This document shows, piece by piece, positions 11,151 to 22,090 of a stretch of DNA of 64,000 nt (position 1 is its first letter; each line of letters begins with the position of its first letter). Location of the stretch: NCBI GenBank assembly GCA_949825025.1, contig OX463779.1, positions 47,427,784-47,491,783 on the forward strand. The letters are read 5' to 3'. The DNA is from Siphlonurus alternatus. Taxonomy: Eukaryota; Arthropoda; Insecta; Ephemeroptera; Siphlonuridae. A model generated the notes under the pieces. It was not told the DNA's origin. It saw only the letters and a program-made list of their open reading frames with translations, and did no database searches. A program made the translations under genes and the position numbers.

Positions 11151-12547
11151 AGAAGAGTTCAGTTCAGTTTAAAAGGTTTTTATTGTATTAAAAAACACAG
11201 TACAATAGATAGACATAGTCGCATCAGATAAAAATATCTATACACTTAAATCAACCTTGATTATTATAAATTGATTCGTGGGACGAGGTTGGTATTAAGT
11301 AGGCAACCAGCACGACCCAGAGTCCAGAGCTCTATATTGTAAACTATGCCAATTTGGGCTATAGATTTTGTTATATAAAAAAATACGTTGAAGATGAATT
11401 CATTTTTCATTTGTTAATCTTGTTATATATTATGCTTGTATGAGTCTATGTTATATAATTATATGTTGTTAGGTGAATAGACACTATATATTACAATTAT
11501 TTAGTAAAAGTTTGTTTGCAGTTTTTTCTATCTGCCCCATTGGCTGTCGTGTTTATTATGTTCTGTATTTTCAGCCTATGAAAGATTTAGTAAAGAAATA
11601 CACATATACATATCCTCACGTTCTAAAATGAATAGCTCGAGAAACATAAACATGAGAGGAATTCGCTTACAGTGACAGATAATTTTAAGTCTCTTGCTCA
11701 TTATAATTCTATTAATGAATATTTTGTGTAAAACATTGTTTATAGCTTGTGTTTAGCATCATTATATTAAATAAGATATAGAACCAAACTAGCCTCGCAT
11801 ACTGTATCGTTTAAACGTTTAAATTCCATTCAACATAGAGAATGGAATTTAATTTTGTGATCTGTGATCTATTTTGTGATCTGTGATATGTATTTTATAC
11901 TTTGTTGTGCATAGTGATACAAGTTGTTATTTATGTATAATTATGGACGATCGACGTTATGTCTTGAGTTTAATATTATTGACTTGCTTATATTGTATAA
12001 TCAATCGAAAAGCAATAAAGATTATGAATTAATGAAACAAAAGCTTGATAAATCCATCCACATGTAAATTTACCACCCTAAATTGTACTGACGGATCATA
12101 TTTTTTGAGAGATAAAAACAAATGCCTGCAGGAGTGACGTATGATATAAATATGAAACTAGGGGTGATTTTCAATACATTAAAACCATGGCTTTAATACA
12201 TTGTGGTGTTGCATTCATTGAAGGTATTGTTCCGTGAAACAAATGAAAATGTTCCAACACTGATGTAGCTTTTAGCATTGATCATAATATTTGTTCATGT
12301 GAATATTTATTGTAACTTTATGTTTCATTAAAAAAAGTTTCCATGCCACAAATTTAGTTCCATTTTCAAAACATTGTCCTGTAGATTAAATTAATTTAAA
12401 AGTGGAAATTTGTAATGTTTATAATTATTTAAAAAATTACGCACATAATACATAACTGCATGAGTCTGTTTCAAAAGACTCATATATCTTCCCATTTCTG
12501 ATAAGAGTGATAAGGTTCATTTTCTACTGATAATCGAGTAAACAAAC
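11151..12547. other. AT-rich sequence, no gene
   Basis: Contains a short tandem of ATTTTGTGATCTGTGATCT near 11853-11892. No coding frame or known repeat recognised. Confidence 0.5.
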
Positions 12548-12958
12548 AACTTTTTTTTTATTATTTTTTTACAAGGAGACACCCCTAAGAGCTTACAGCT
12601 CACGGCGAGGTAATATGGGCAGGGATAAGGTTATAGGGAACGAATGGCGGCCACGGCCTGTTACGTGTCTCAGCATTTGCTGAGATGAGACTGAGGGAAC
12701 CGGGAAAACCTCAGTCAGGACGGACACCTCTACTTTTTATCAATAGACCAAAATGATGTCCAAAGCCTGTATGCATTGGGGAACCACACACAAGTGCATC
12801 ACTGCACTGGGTGAAAAGAGAGACGACTTTACTCCAGGGAGGGAGCAACGTAATTTTTATTTGAAAAGGTCACCCATCCAAGTACTAACCACGCGCGACG
12901 TAGCTTGACTTCGGTGATCTAACTAAAAGCGATCAATGCACTACGCCACGTTCGACCT
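12548..12958 (-). mobile_element. SINE with full 5S rRNA-derived head (family S1)
   Basis: Read on the minus strand, the first 90 bases carry the 5S rRNA core: GATCACCGAAGTCAAGC, then CGTGGTTAGTACTTGGATGG GTGACC, the internal promoter region of 5S genes. The body follows with CAGTGCAGTGATGCACTTGT, TTGATAAAAAGTAGAGGTGT, GTCCTGACTGAGGTTTTCCC and CTCTTAGGGGTGTCTCCTTG, then an A-rich tail. This is a SINE3-type element (5S-derived). It is not a 5S gene: the first and last portions of 5S do not match. Confidence 0.9.
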
Positions 12959-14117
12959 CACACTCATTACTCTTGTAAATAAAAATCTAAATGTTAATTG
13001 ATAATTTTGGAAGTTACACATTGTTATAATTAGAGAAGTTTATAATTTTAATATAAAATTTTTGTTAATTAAATTGAATTTTGACTGAATAATATAGCTA
13101 TTAAAAAAATTGAAAATGCATTTTTTTTTTAAATATTCTATTAAATTTACCATAAATATCAAAACAATACAGTTACAATTTAGTTTATTTTTACGGTACG
13201 TTGATAAAGGTACTGTGAATAAAAAAATAACAAAAATGGGTCAGAGAGGCAGCCCTCAAGTAAATATTAAGTTCATACAAAGAGTAGCTATAAGAGACAT
13301 GATGAGAGTGAAGAGTGAATAAGTATAAAAAAGATGAAAATGTTCAATATAGCTCTTGAGTATTGGTTATGAAACTCGTGACGTGTAAAAAAAAAAAAAA
13401 AAAAAAAGTATTAAAGAGTGAATACGACCACGAGAAAGCATTAGCGATGAAAAGGCAGTCTGATATACTTTCAGTAATATAGGATTTTAAATCTCATTTT
13501 TATATGATATAATATATGATATTGAACTTTATATACTTTAGTAATGTTTTAATAACGTATCTATATCTAGAAACATATTGTATGGATACGAGAGCAATCT
13601 CTCTTAGGGCAGAGAGGGAGGGGGGGGGGGAAGTATTCACCACCGCTGCTCATGTCCATTATTGTAATTGCAGACTCACGTAATGGCGGTGGGAGAATAG
13701 CGGTCATCACAATAATTGCTCTCCTTTCCCAGCACTCGGTTTCCTCATAATTCAATAACATTGAGTTCTTCTGTATGTCATCAACTTAATTGATCACCAT
13801 TAACTGTTCACCGATTTGACGCTTCATTACTATAATATGCTAGAACTATAAAATACGTATTATCAAATAGCGAAAAGTAGTTATTATTTTTTAATGAAAT
13901 TTGCTTTGATAAAACTTTAATAATATTTAATAGAATTTTAATAATATTAATGTATAATATAATTGTTCTTAATTTTAAAATAACTAGGTTTGTTCATGGA
14001 GTTGATAAACAATTATTTTTATAATTAAAAGAATATTCCGCACAATATATAAAATCCAAGCGCTGAAATTATATAAGTTATTTGGGATGACATTTTTGAA
14101 ATACCCACAAAACACGT
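12959..14117. other. AT-rich sequence, no gene; balanced pocket at 13600-13800
   Basis: A G13 run near 13619-13631 precedes a base-balanced stretch with ATTA sites (CCATTATTGTAATTGCAGAC; CAACTTAATTGATCACCATTA). A 70-codon open frame at 13110-13322 is AT-rich and shows no motif. Confidence 0.4.
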
Positions 14118-14690
14118 GATTCAAATTCAAATATTTATTGATCTCACTTACAAGACAAGTCAGCACAACATACAAAATGCAATAATTACATTATATTATT
14201 ATAATAAAAGTCGTCAATTTCATACACATTTTTATCCGATAAAAAAGTTTTTAGTCTCTTTTACTTAAACTTTCTTAACTTTTTATATCACTGGGGAGAT
14301 AATTAAACAAAGACTGGGCACTATACATAAGTCCACTTTCATAAGCCGCAGTTCTATGATGCTCAAGTATAAATTTATCTTTGTGACGAGTATTATAATC
14401 ATGATTGAATTTACAATTATAAAAATAATGAGGGTTGGTTTTCACAAAAATATCAACATGACTTTTGAAATATACAATACCGATAACGGCAGGATATTGA
14501 AATCTTTAAATAAAACTTTACAATTCTTGGTGGCACTTTTGCAAGTATTTTTATAGAAGATTTTTGTAGTCTAAAAACTCTCATTGTCAAAATTTTTGCA
14601 GCATTACCCCAGATTTCTAAACCATAAGACATAATGGAATGAAATTTTTTTATATAAGTAACCACGATTATTGCCGCGGTTGTAGAAAGA
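14118..14690 (-). pseudogene. 3' fragment of a CR1/Jockey-group LINE (ORF2 C-terminus)
   Basis: Minus-strand translation gives FHSIMSYGLEIWGN, then FRLQKSSIKILAKVPP, and after a frameshift NPHYFYNCKFNHDYNTRHKD followed by AQSLFNYLPSDIKS. These match, in order, the post-RT region of the LINE at 31400-33713 (NHQYNTR, YNKLPSDIK). Known family feature: this HxYNTR block follows the reverse transcriptase in CR1/Jockey-like elements. The copy is 5'-truncated (only the last 0.5 kb remains), frameshifted and has stops. Its 3' end is an ATTTGAATTTGAAT tail, as in the other copy. Confidence 0.85.
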
Positions 14691-14914
14691 AAACTGTTTA
14701 TTTTTTAAGATAAATTTTGTTGTGAATCACACCCATTGTATTTTTTAAATCCTAGTCTAAACTTTGTTTCATTACTTGCTTTCAGAATGCTTTTTTTTTT
14801 AAATTTTATTTTGGTTTTATTTAAAATTATAAAAACTATATCATTAAAGACAGTTTTTTTTATAAGAACATTAAAATTCCGTTGCTTCAGAATATAATTG
14901 TCATATAACCTTCG

Positions 14915-14986
14915 ATGTTTTGTTACGATTATAGACCTTATTATACGCTGGATGTACGTACATAAGGTCTATAATCGCATCAAAAC
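14915..14986. repeat. small inverted repeat
   Basis: GATTATAGACCTTAT and its inverse ATAAGGTCTATAATCG flank a 21-base loop, with outer TTTTGTTAC/GCATCAAAAC. Probably a small foldback element. Confidence 0.6.
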
Positions 14987-15417
14987 TTAAATTCGTAGTT
15001 TATACAATACATGTTCTAAGGCGACAATTTTTGTAAATTATAATTTGTACTGTCATTTTTTGTTATAGTTTTTTTCTTTCAAAAATAATGCACACTAAAA
15101 GACACCTGCAGGCTTTGGCATGTATTTAAATTTAATTCAGTATAAAGCACAAAGACACAGAGCATTCCCTTGCCTTTTTTTTTTTAAAGTTAAATCTAAC
15201 GTGTTCCAATTTTTTTATCCTCAGAAAGCTGGCATCTTTTTGATGTCATAAGTTTCATTTCCGCAAGGTCGGATATCATTGAAGAAATAGTTTCTCACAC
15301 AAGATCACATTTCAAAGAGAGAAGATATGTCGGAGAATGCGGTCTTTGATGCAACAGAATGCACCTCATATTCAAAGGCAGCCTCTTTTCTCACGCGCTC
15401 TTTGCAGTTTAATCAAG
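14987..15417. other. no recognised feature
   Basis: AT-rich, with a polypyrimidine run near 15173. No open frame of note. Confidence 0.5.
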
Positions 15418-15610
15418 GATATTGTATATTATGGATTGGTGGGGGTATACTATCGTCAGTGAGACAAAGTTGTGAGGAGGAAGTGGGTGGTAGAACAATA
15501 GGATATTTGCCATCTTACCATGGCCTGTGAAGTCATAACAATGTAAAAGGTTGCGCTCGGTGGCCATGATAAAATGGAATTTTGTCTCAGCAGTTCTAAT
15601 GCTATTAGTA
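15418..15610 (+). repeat. dispersed repeat, inverse of 40737-40925
   Basis: GTGGGTGGTAGAACAATAGG, CCATCTTACCATGGCCTGTG AAG, GCGCTCGGTGGCCATGATA and CTCAGCAGTTCTAATGCTAT all recur in inverted order at 40737-40925. Two copies of an unnamed noncoding element. Confidence 0.8.
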
Positions 15611-15659
15611 TAGGGTTATCCATAGTACAAATGGAGTTTAATAATATGTCTCGAACGGC

Positions 15660-15850
15660 ACCTTTTAGTTTATAAATGAGATGGGAAGGTCACTGCAGGT
15701 CATCACAGAGGTCATATCAGATAATACTCGTTGCCTCGGAAAATTTCCCTTCTGCAGCCTTTTTAATCACTTTGTCCCTAACACACGACATGATGAAGGG
15801 AGCTTTTTAGAGGCGAGGAGTGTACATTTCGTTCTCTGGTCACATGAAGA
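15660..15850 (+). repeat. dispersed repeat, related to 6100-6390
   Basis: CGTTGCCTCGGAAAATTTCC and GAGGCGAGGAGTGTACATTT match the 6.2-6.4 kb repeat in order and spacing. The middle is diverged. Confidence 0.6.
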
Positions 15851-16244
15851 ACTACTTTTAGAAAAATAGTAAAAATTGTTCCACGTTGGGTTCATATAAA
15901 TGTTTTTTTTTTTTTCATTGCCGCGTTTTATAAATTAGTTAATGAAATTTGATAATGAAATTTGATTGAAGTTAAGTTAAAATTACACAATTTGTCGATC
16001 ATGACCGACCGCCAGTGTAGGTGAATTTACATTCTGAGCGATTTTCAAGCTGCATGCGACGTTACACACTTGCTGTAACATCCATTAGCGGCCATATTTG
16101 GCACGTGATTAAAAAACGAGCATTTATGAATGTGATATTCACTAATACCGCAACCCGGTGAATTCACTCGCCGTATAGCTGTTACGTCAAAATTACGTCG
16201 CATCGCCGTTGTCGCTCATGAAAATGCACCTAAATTAAATTATA

Positions 16245-16562
16245 CCTCAAATTATAAATTTTAGGCAGTCACCAAGTGTTGTTAGACTATATGATCAACA
16301 TTTGCACCATTTTCCTCCACGAGTGGTGCAGGCGTGTGAAGTTGCGGTGCAAAGTAAGAAATTTAGTCCTTGTCTACGTCACAAAGTCTTTACGTACGTC
16401 ACAACTCAATGTTGATCGGGGCTGGCTGTGAGTTGTGATGCCAGCAAGGACCTTCTTTGCTGTGCAATTTCACACGGTCAAATCGCGCACGAATAAAAGT
16501 AATGTGAATGTTGATTATAAACTCGAGCAACACTTGGTGTCTGCCTAATTTGTAATTTGAGG
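16245..16562. mobile_element. MITE-I (TIR element)
   Basis: Left end CCTCAAATTATAAATTTTAG GCAG then TCACCAAGTGTTGT. The right end is the inverse, CAACACTTGGTGTCTGCC then TAATTTGTAATTTGAGG. Noncoding interior of about 240 bp with balanced composition. Confidence 0.75.
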
Positions 16563-16680
16563 CCTTTATACTTTTAACACAACATGCACATTCTACGATT
16601 TCTCAGTGCTGAATGTTATGCATGACAACAATGAGGTACTGACCGGTATTTGAGTGAGCAGTATCGATACTATAATAAAT

Positions 16681-17019
16681 GCCCTATTAGAGCATTCTAC
16701 GAAAATTTGCTGATTTTATATGAATTTTTAAAGCTTTTTTTGATGACGTCACAACATTGCTTCTTAAATAGGAAAATGTATGAGTTAACATTGCTAAAAT
16801 GAAAAATTATTGAGGCAGGAATTTGAAACCTTCATTATCGTGATTTTAGCACTTAAAAACCTTGCAAATGAAGTTTTGGTTACATTTCAATATTAAGTAT
16901 GGGATTTGGCAATGTTAATAACTGATCTATTTTCCCATGTTAAGACGCAACGTCATTTTTGAAAGGTTTTAAAAATTAATATAAAATCAGGAAATTATCG
17001 TAGAATGCTGTAATAGGGC
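16681..17019. mobile_element. MITE-J (TIR element)
   Basis: Left end GCCCTATTAGAGCATTCTAC then GATTTTATATGAATTTTTAAA. The right end is the inverse, TTTTAAAAATTAATATAAAATC then GTAGAATGCTGTAATAGGGC. The interior contains inverted CTTAAATAGGAAAAT / GATCTATTTTCCCATG segments. Confidence 0.75.
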
Positions 17020-17569
17020 TCGTTTTTCATGAAATTCTCGTGCCTTTTAAAATGTTGACAAAAATTTTAAACTTTTTTTTTTTGGTCAGGATTTTTTATT
17101 TAAAAAAAAAACAGAAAAGATTTTTTTTTTTTTTTACACAGACTCGTACGAGTAGAGCAATGATGTCGGTGATTGTACTGGGGCTGGTGTCGAGGAAAGT
17201 CAGCAGTAACGAGCGCAACAGGCCACCCTGCTGTCGCCAGTAGACCAAATGACCAAACTTTTTGCTGCAATATCGAGATGGCTTGTTAGCCCCCTAGTTG
17301 AGAACTACACAACGTGTTGGTCACCGCAAGTGGTGGTATCATTGTGAGGAGCAACTTCGAAAAAGTAATTTAAAAACTTGTAGTTTTTTTTTTTTGTCAA
17401 CGAGTGGCCTCAAATAAAAACAAAAATAGTTTAACAAAATGTTGGTCTTATTTGATAAAAAAAAGTAGACGAGTGCAAGAATAACAATAGGCTCCAACAT
17501 TTCTATAAAAATAGATTAATTAAAGTTACACGAGTTGAAATTATATTCATCTTATACTAATGTCAATCT

Positions 17570-17831
17570 TAGTTGAAAATTCATGTCTTCAACTCATCCT
17601 TTACACGTAATACCTAATCTTTTTACCTCTAAAACACATCTTATTTCCTCTTCGCTAAAAGTGAGGATGAAATGAAGACAATATTACTAAAATTTTGTAC
17701 TTAAGAAGAGGAAAAAAGACGTAATCTCATATTTTTCCTTTTTATCCTCTCTAAAATGGTGCAAAATAAGAGGAAATTAGAAGGGAGGAGAGCTGTGAAT
17801 AGTGAATAAATGATGAAATTTATTTCAACTC
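17570..17831 (+). mobile_element. MITE-A copy 2
   Basis: Starts TAGTTGAAAATTCATGTCTTC AACTCATCC and ends GATGAAATTTATTTCAACTCG, with all internal family blocks. A separate truncated MITE-A end (GAGTTGAAATTATATTCATC) lies just upstream at 17532-17551. Confidence 0.85.
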
Positions 17832-18924
17832 GGGTATCCTGATCTTTTTTCTTCATATTTTGTACCATTCCGAGGAAAAAAAAAACAAAAAAGAAACAAA
17901 GAAAAAAAAAAAAGAAAAAAGAAAACAGGGATTACATATTTTTCGGGCGTAAAATGTTATCTCAATATTATCCTTACATTGAACAAGGACGAAATAAGAT
18001 TTGTTTTAGATCTAAAAATACGAAATAATATTATATTTAGACACCTAAGGGATAATTTGAAGCCTTAGTTTTTCATCTAGGGCATATAACACGTTTTAAA
18101 ATTCTAAAATTTTTATAAGCTAAAATTAAAATATGAAATTATTGATGATAATCAACAGTAAAGAAACCTATTAATTGCTCTTTAATAAGTATATATAATA
18201 TACAATATTATAATTATTAATATTTGCTTTCATCTGTGTTGGATTATATCTGGATTATAATCAACAATATAAATAAAAATTAAAATTTATCAAACAAATT
18301 GAATTAATTAATCATAATATAAATATTTATAAATAATAACTGAAATTTTTTAATGAAATGTGTAGTAAAATTAAAATTTACATAGTATGAATATATTTTA
18401 AATTAATTTTAATATTACATTTTATATACGTAATTAATACAGAAATAAATACTCTTAATTTATCATACTGTTGACGTTATTTTTTCCATTAATTTTGATA
18501 TTAACTAACTTAATCCTATATACAATGTTGGGATTCTTGAAGCACCAATCATTGCAAGACCTTGCTAATTTGTACTAATGGTCTCTACTCGTTGACGTGC
18601 AAATCCAGGGAGGAGCAACACACCACTTATTTTCATCACGTCACGGCTTTGATTGCGGCCTTATTTGCAGTGAAGCAATGTTACTCCAGCTTGCCTATAT
18701 TGCAGAGCACTACATCTCAATTAGAACAGCCACACATGTTACCCGTAAAGGTGAGATAATAGACGAACCTTGTGGCGAGAAAACGTGATATAATTACTGA
18801 GTTAATAATACCTCATTGTTTTAATTTTATATTTACGTGAGGTGGATGTTTAATGATGTAACAATAATCCATGAGAACCACAAAGTTTTTTGATACATAA
18901 TAAAGTTGATCATCAGAGGTTTAA
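17832..18924. other. AT-rich sequence; one splice-like segment at 18671-18750
   Basis: A-rich tract near 17878-17930, then AT-rich DNA. At 18590-18790 the composition becomes balanced. Within it ATTTGCAG|...|GTGAGAT bounds an 80-bp open segment, but it does not keep the frame between the two main candidate exons. Confidence 0.35.
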
Positions 18925-19370
18925 GGGTTGTCTCACACAGACTTGCATGATTTTGCAGCGTATTTGATTAAAAAAATAAAAACCTATGCAAACAGATCTA
19001 CGCGCGCATACACCTTCGTTTCGTGTCGCATGCGATCGTAAGTTTCTTTCAATTTGAAATAATTTTCATCTTTTATTCGCTAATTTCCTCTTATTTTGCA
19101 CCATTTTAGAGGAAAATAGGGGGGAAAAGACGAGAATACATGTTTTTTCCTCTTCTTGAGCTTGAAATGTTAGAAATAATTATCTTAATTCCATTCTCAC
19201 TTTGAGAGAAGAAAAAAAAATATATAAGATGTGTTTTAGAGGTAGAAAGATTAGGTATAGACGTGTAAAGGATGAGTTGAAGACGAAATTTTTTAAATAA
19301 TCTCATTTAGAACCAGTTCTAAATTTTTGTCATACAATACGATACGAAAGCAGTGTGCGAGTTACAAGAC
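18925..19370. mobile_element. old element split by a MITE-A insertion
   Basis: Words related to the 565-835 repeat (GCATGCGATCGTAAG before, TTCTAAATTTTTGTC and ATACGATACGAAAG after) flank the MITE-A copy at 19050-19299. Confidence 0.45.
19050..19299 (-). mobile_element. MITE-A copy 3
   Basis: In reverse orientation: TTGAAATAATTTTCATCTTT TATTCGC at the left, GATGAGTTGAAGACGAAAT at the right. It lacks the usual AAGCTCTCCTCTCGTC block near the left end, so about 20 bp are deleted. Confidence 0.85.
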
Positions 19371-21724
19371 ACTTCATTTGCAACTTGAGTCTAATTATGG
19401 TGTATAATAAGCTGCACATGCGACCATGCATTCTCAGTTATAACAATAAATAGACATCATGCCAATTGCCTGATGGTGTTGACCTAATTAAGTTTGAGGA
19501 GATGTTTGTTGAGAACAAAGTTTGAGTTGACGACGTGTTTCCTCAGTTAATTTGGTCAAATATAATTTGCTTCTTTGATGACCTTTCTTGGTGGTAAACA
19601 CGTTCAACATTTCGATATTAAATTAACCAAGATTTGGGTCTTAAACAAATTAGAATGTGCTTTATAGTTTCAAATCAGCGGGAACGGAGTAGGGGGCTGC
19701 AAGTTATGTAAATAATGGTATTTGCTTAATGGGTTAAGAAATACATAACATGGGAGGGGTAAAAAAAAAGAATAAATAATCCAAATGATGGTTTGAAAAA
19801 GGAAAATCCCCACAAACAATGTGATCAAACACCACAGTATATAAATATATTTATGATTGTAATTGCAAAAAAATTGCATATATTTATATATTTCTGAAGT
19901 TTTCACGTATATAAGTAAGTAATTTTAATAAGCTATCGGAACTTTCACGATTAAATTTATTACTGGTTTATATAATCATAAGGAATTATATGTTTTTATT
20001 TTGGTATTTAATTGTATAAATGGACTTTTTTTTGTAAAATATTCCAGACACTTATTGTAAATTAGCAGCAGAGAAAAGATCATCGTTCTTTTCTCTGTTA
20101 GCAGTTTCAATTGAAACAATGAAGTGATTTAAAATACAACTTAAAAAAAAAATGATAAAATGAACAATATTTCGACGATGACAGGGTTGATAATTGCCTC
20201 CAATATCGAGGTATTACCAGCCTTCAAGCGAGCAGTTACTGCAATGAATTTTGCACTTCACCCTTTTTTATTTTTTTTCTTGCTTCTTTATGTGCCAGTT
20301 CTTTTTTCTCCCTCGATGGCTGCGTATCTTAAATAGAGGGAAACTTTTAATTAAGTCCGACGGAACGAAGAATTTACAACATTCCTTCTTTGAGTAACGC
20401 GATTCTGGCCAGAACAGATGGGAACATAATTAAAATCTCTCCTCCTCCTCCTACAAAACCCTTTCATTGCCTTATTTTTTTTTTATATTATATACATGTT
20501 TTTTTTTTGTACATTTCAGTGTCGACTTTTTCTTGTTTGCCCCGCGTTCCTCTTATGTTTACTCAGTCGACAAGAAAGGAAAAACCTTCAACATTTATTT
20601 CACTTACACAGTGTTTGAGTAAAATAATAGTAAAGACAAGAATTTAGCTTCATCAAAAGAGCTCCTTTTTTTTTTTAACTTTGATGGAGTCAATTTTTTC
20701 TTTGTTTATTTTTTATTTTTGACAATTCTGTGAAATGTAAATATTAGTTTTAAACGTAATTAATTTTCAACTTCTTTTTGTCCATTGATTTAATGAAATC
20801 TTTTATACGAAATAAAAAATATGAGGTTCAAAAAGTAATATTTAGTTTACAAATTTAAATTTCGTAACGAGTGCGGAAAACAACAATTTTCCACGACAAA
20901 ATTATAGGACTCTTAATTGGCTTTGTCAATGTCATATTTTTAATTGAAAAACACGACACTTTCTTTAACACCCTTTGTGTATAATGTCATAACAATATCA
21001 CATTAAAATGTGCAGATACTTGTACAATATTTTAATAAAGTTGTTTTTATATAAATTTGGTTTCCGTAGCAATTTGGTACCGTATAATAGATCTTAGTTT
21101 AACACTAGACTCGACAGCACCTACCTTCAGACAGACTGTCGCTATGTACGTCTGATGAGTTAAGAAAATCCAAGATGGCCACCAGCGCAGTCAAATCTAA
21201 ACGTAGACTAACATCTGCAATATGATAAAATGTTGCTCACAATTTTTCCTAATAGCAGTTTTTAGTTAATCTACTCAAGTAAAAGACAAGATAGGGAAGG
21301 GGGGGGGGCTGATCGGTCGTGGTATAATATATGTAGGGAAATACATGGGCTGAGGGTGGGTTTACCTTTAATTATTTTAATTTTACTGTTCGTTGATGTA
21401 AACCCTTGTTCAATTAATAAAATAATAAATGAATAAATAATAAAATATTATATTTCTAGTGTTATACTTTAGCAATTATGTTGTTCATATTTCATTTGGT
21501 TTTAATTTATTTACCTTGCTGAGCAAACTAAGCTCATTTCTATGTAAGTAAAACTGTACACCAACACCTACCCATAAGGCTTCTGGCCTTGGTAGGACTG
21601 TATTTTTTATTTGAGCAATAAACCTATAAAAAATACGCTGCATTAAATGTTATATTTCAGCTTTGCTGGTAAATCACACCCCTCATTTCCCTCTGTCTAT
21701 ATAAACATGAAATTTATTTATTTT
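19371..21724. other. AT-rich sequence, no gene
   Basis: No repeat family of the window recognised. A balanced patch at 20160-20260 (GATAATTGCCTCCAATATCG AGG) and a G10 run near 21299 are the only departures from AT-rich background. Short open frames are not protein-like. Confidence 0.45.
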
Positions 21725-22090
21725 TAATCAAACCCTATTGGGTACTTCTACTTACATACTACTTTGAGACCACCGAACCTTCCAAAACCCCAACTTGTGA
21801 GCATTTCGCGGGCCCTTCCGGAATGGGGGCGGCCACAGCCTTGCAATTCATCCCTACATTTGCCTGCGACTGAGGGAAACGTGGAAACCTCAGCCAGGAT
21901 GGACGCTACAGCTTCTGTCAATGAACCGTAAGTGCAATGATCCAAAACCAGGGGAACCACATAATGGAAAAGCGCAACGATTTACCCCTGGGTGGGAAAT
22001 GCTTTTTTTTTTTGTTGAAAATGTTCACCCATCCAACTACAACCACGCTAACATGAAATTTAAATCACCGAGATAGTCAATGATTTAAAC
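21725..22090 (-). mobile_element. SINE family S2, with decayed 5S-like head
   Basis: Minus strand: the head has TGGATGGGTGAAC preceded by a decayed CGGTGATTTAAATTTCATGT segment. The body has ATCCTGGCTGAGGTTTCCAC and CATTCCGGAAGGGCCCGCGA, ending AAGTAGAAGTACCCAATAGG. Co-linear with 5409-5737. Confidence 0.85.

Noticed and set aside
12840..12960. 5S rRNA gene
   Set aside because: Only the central part of 5S matches; it is fused to a SINE body with an A-rich tail.
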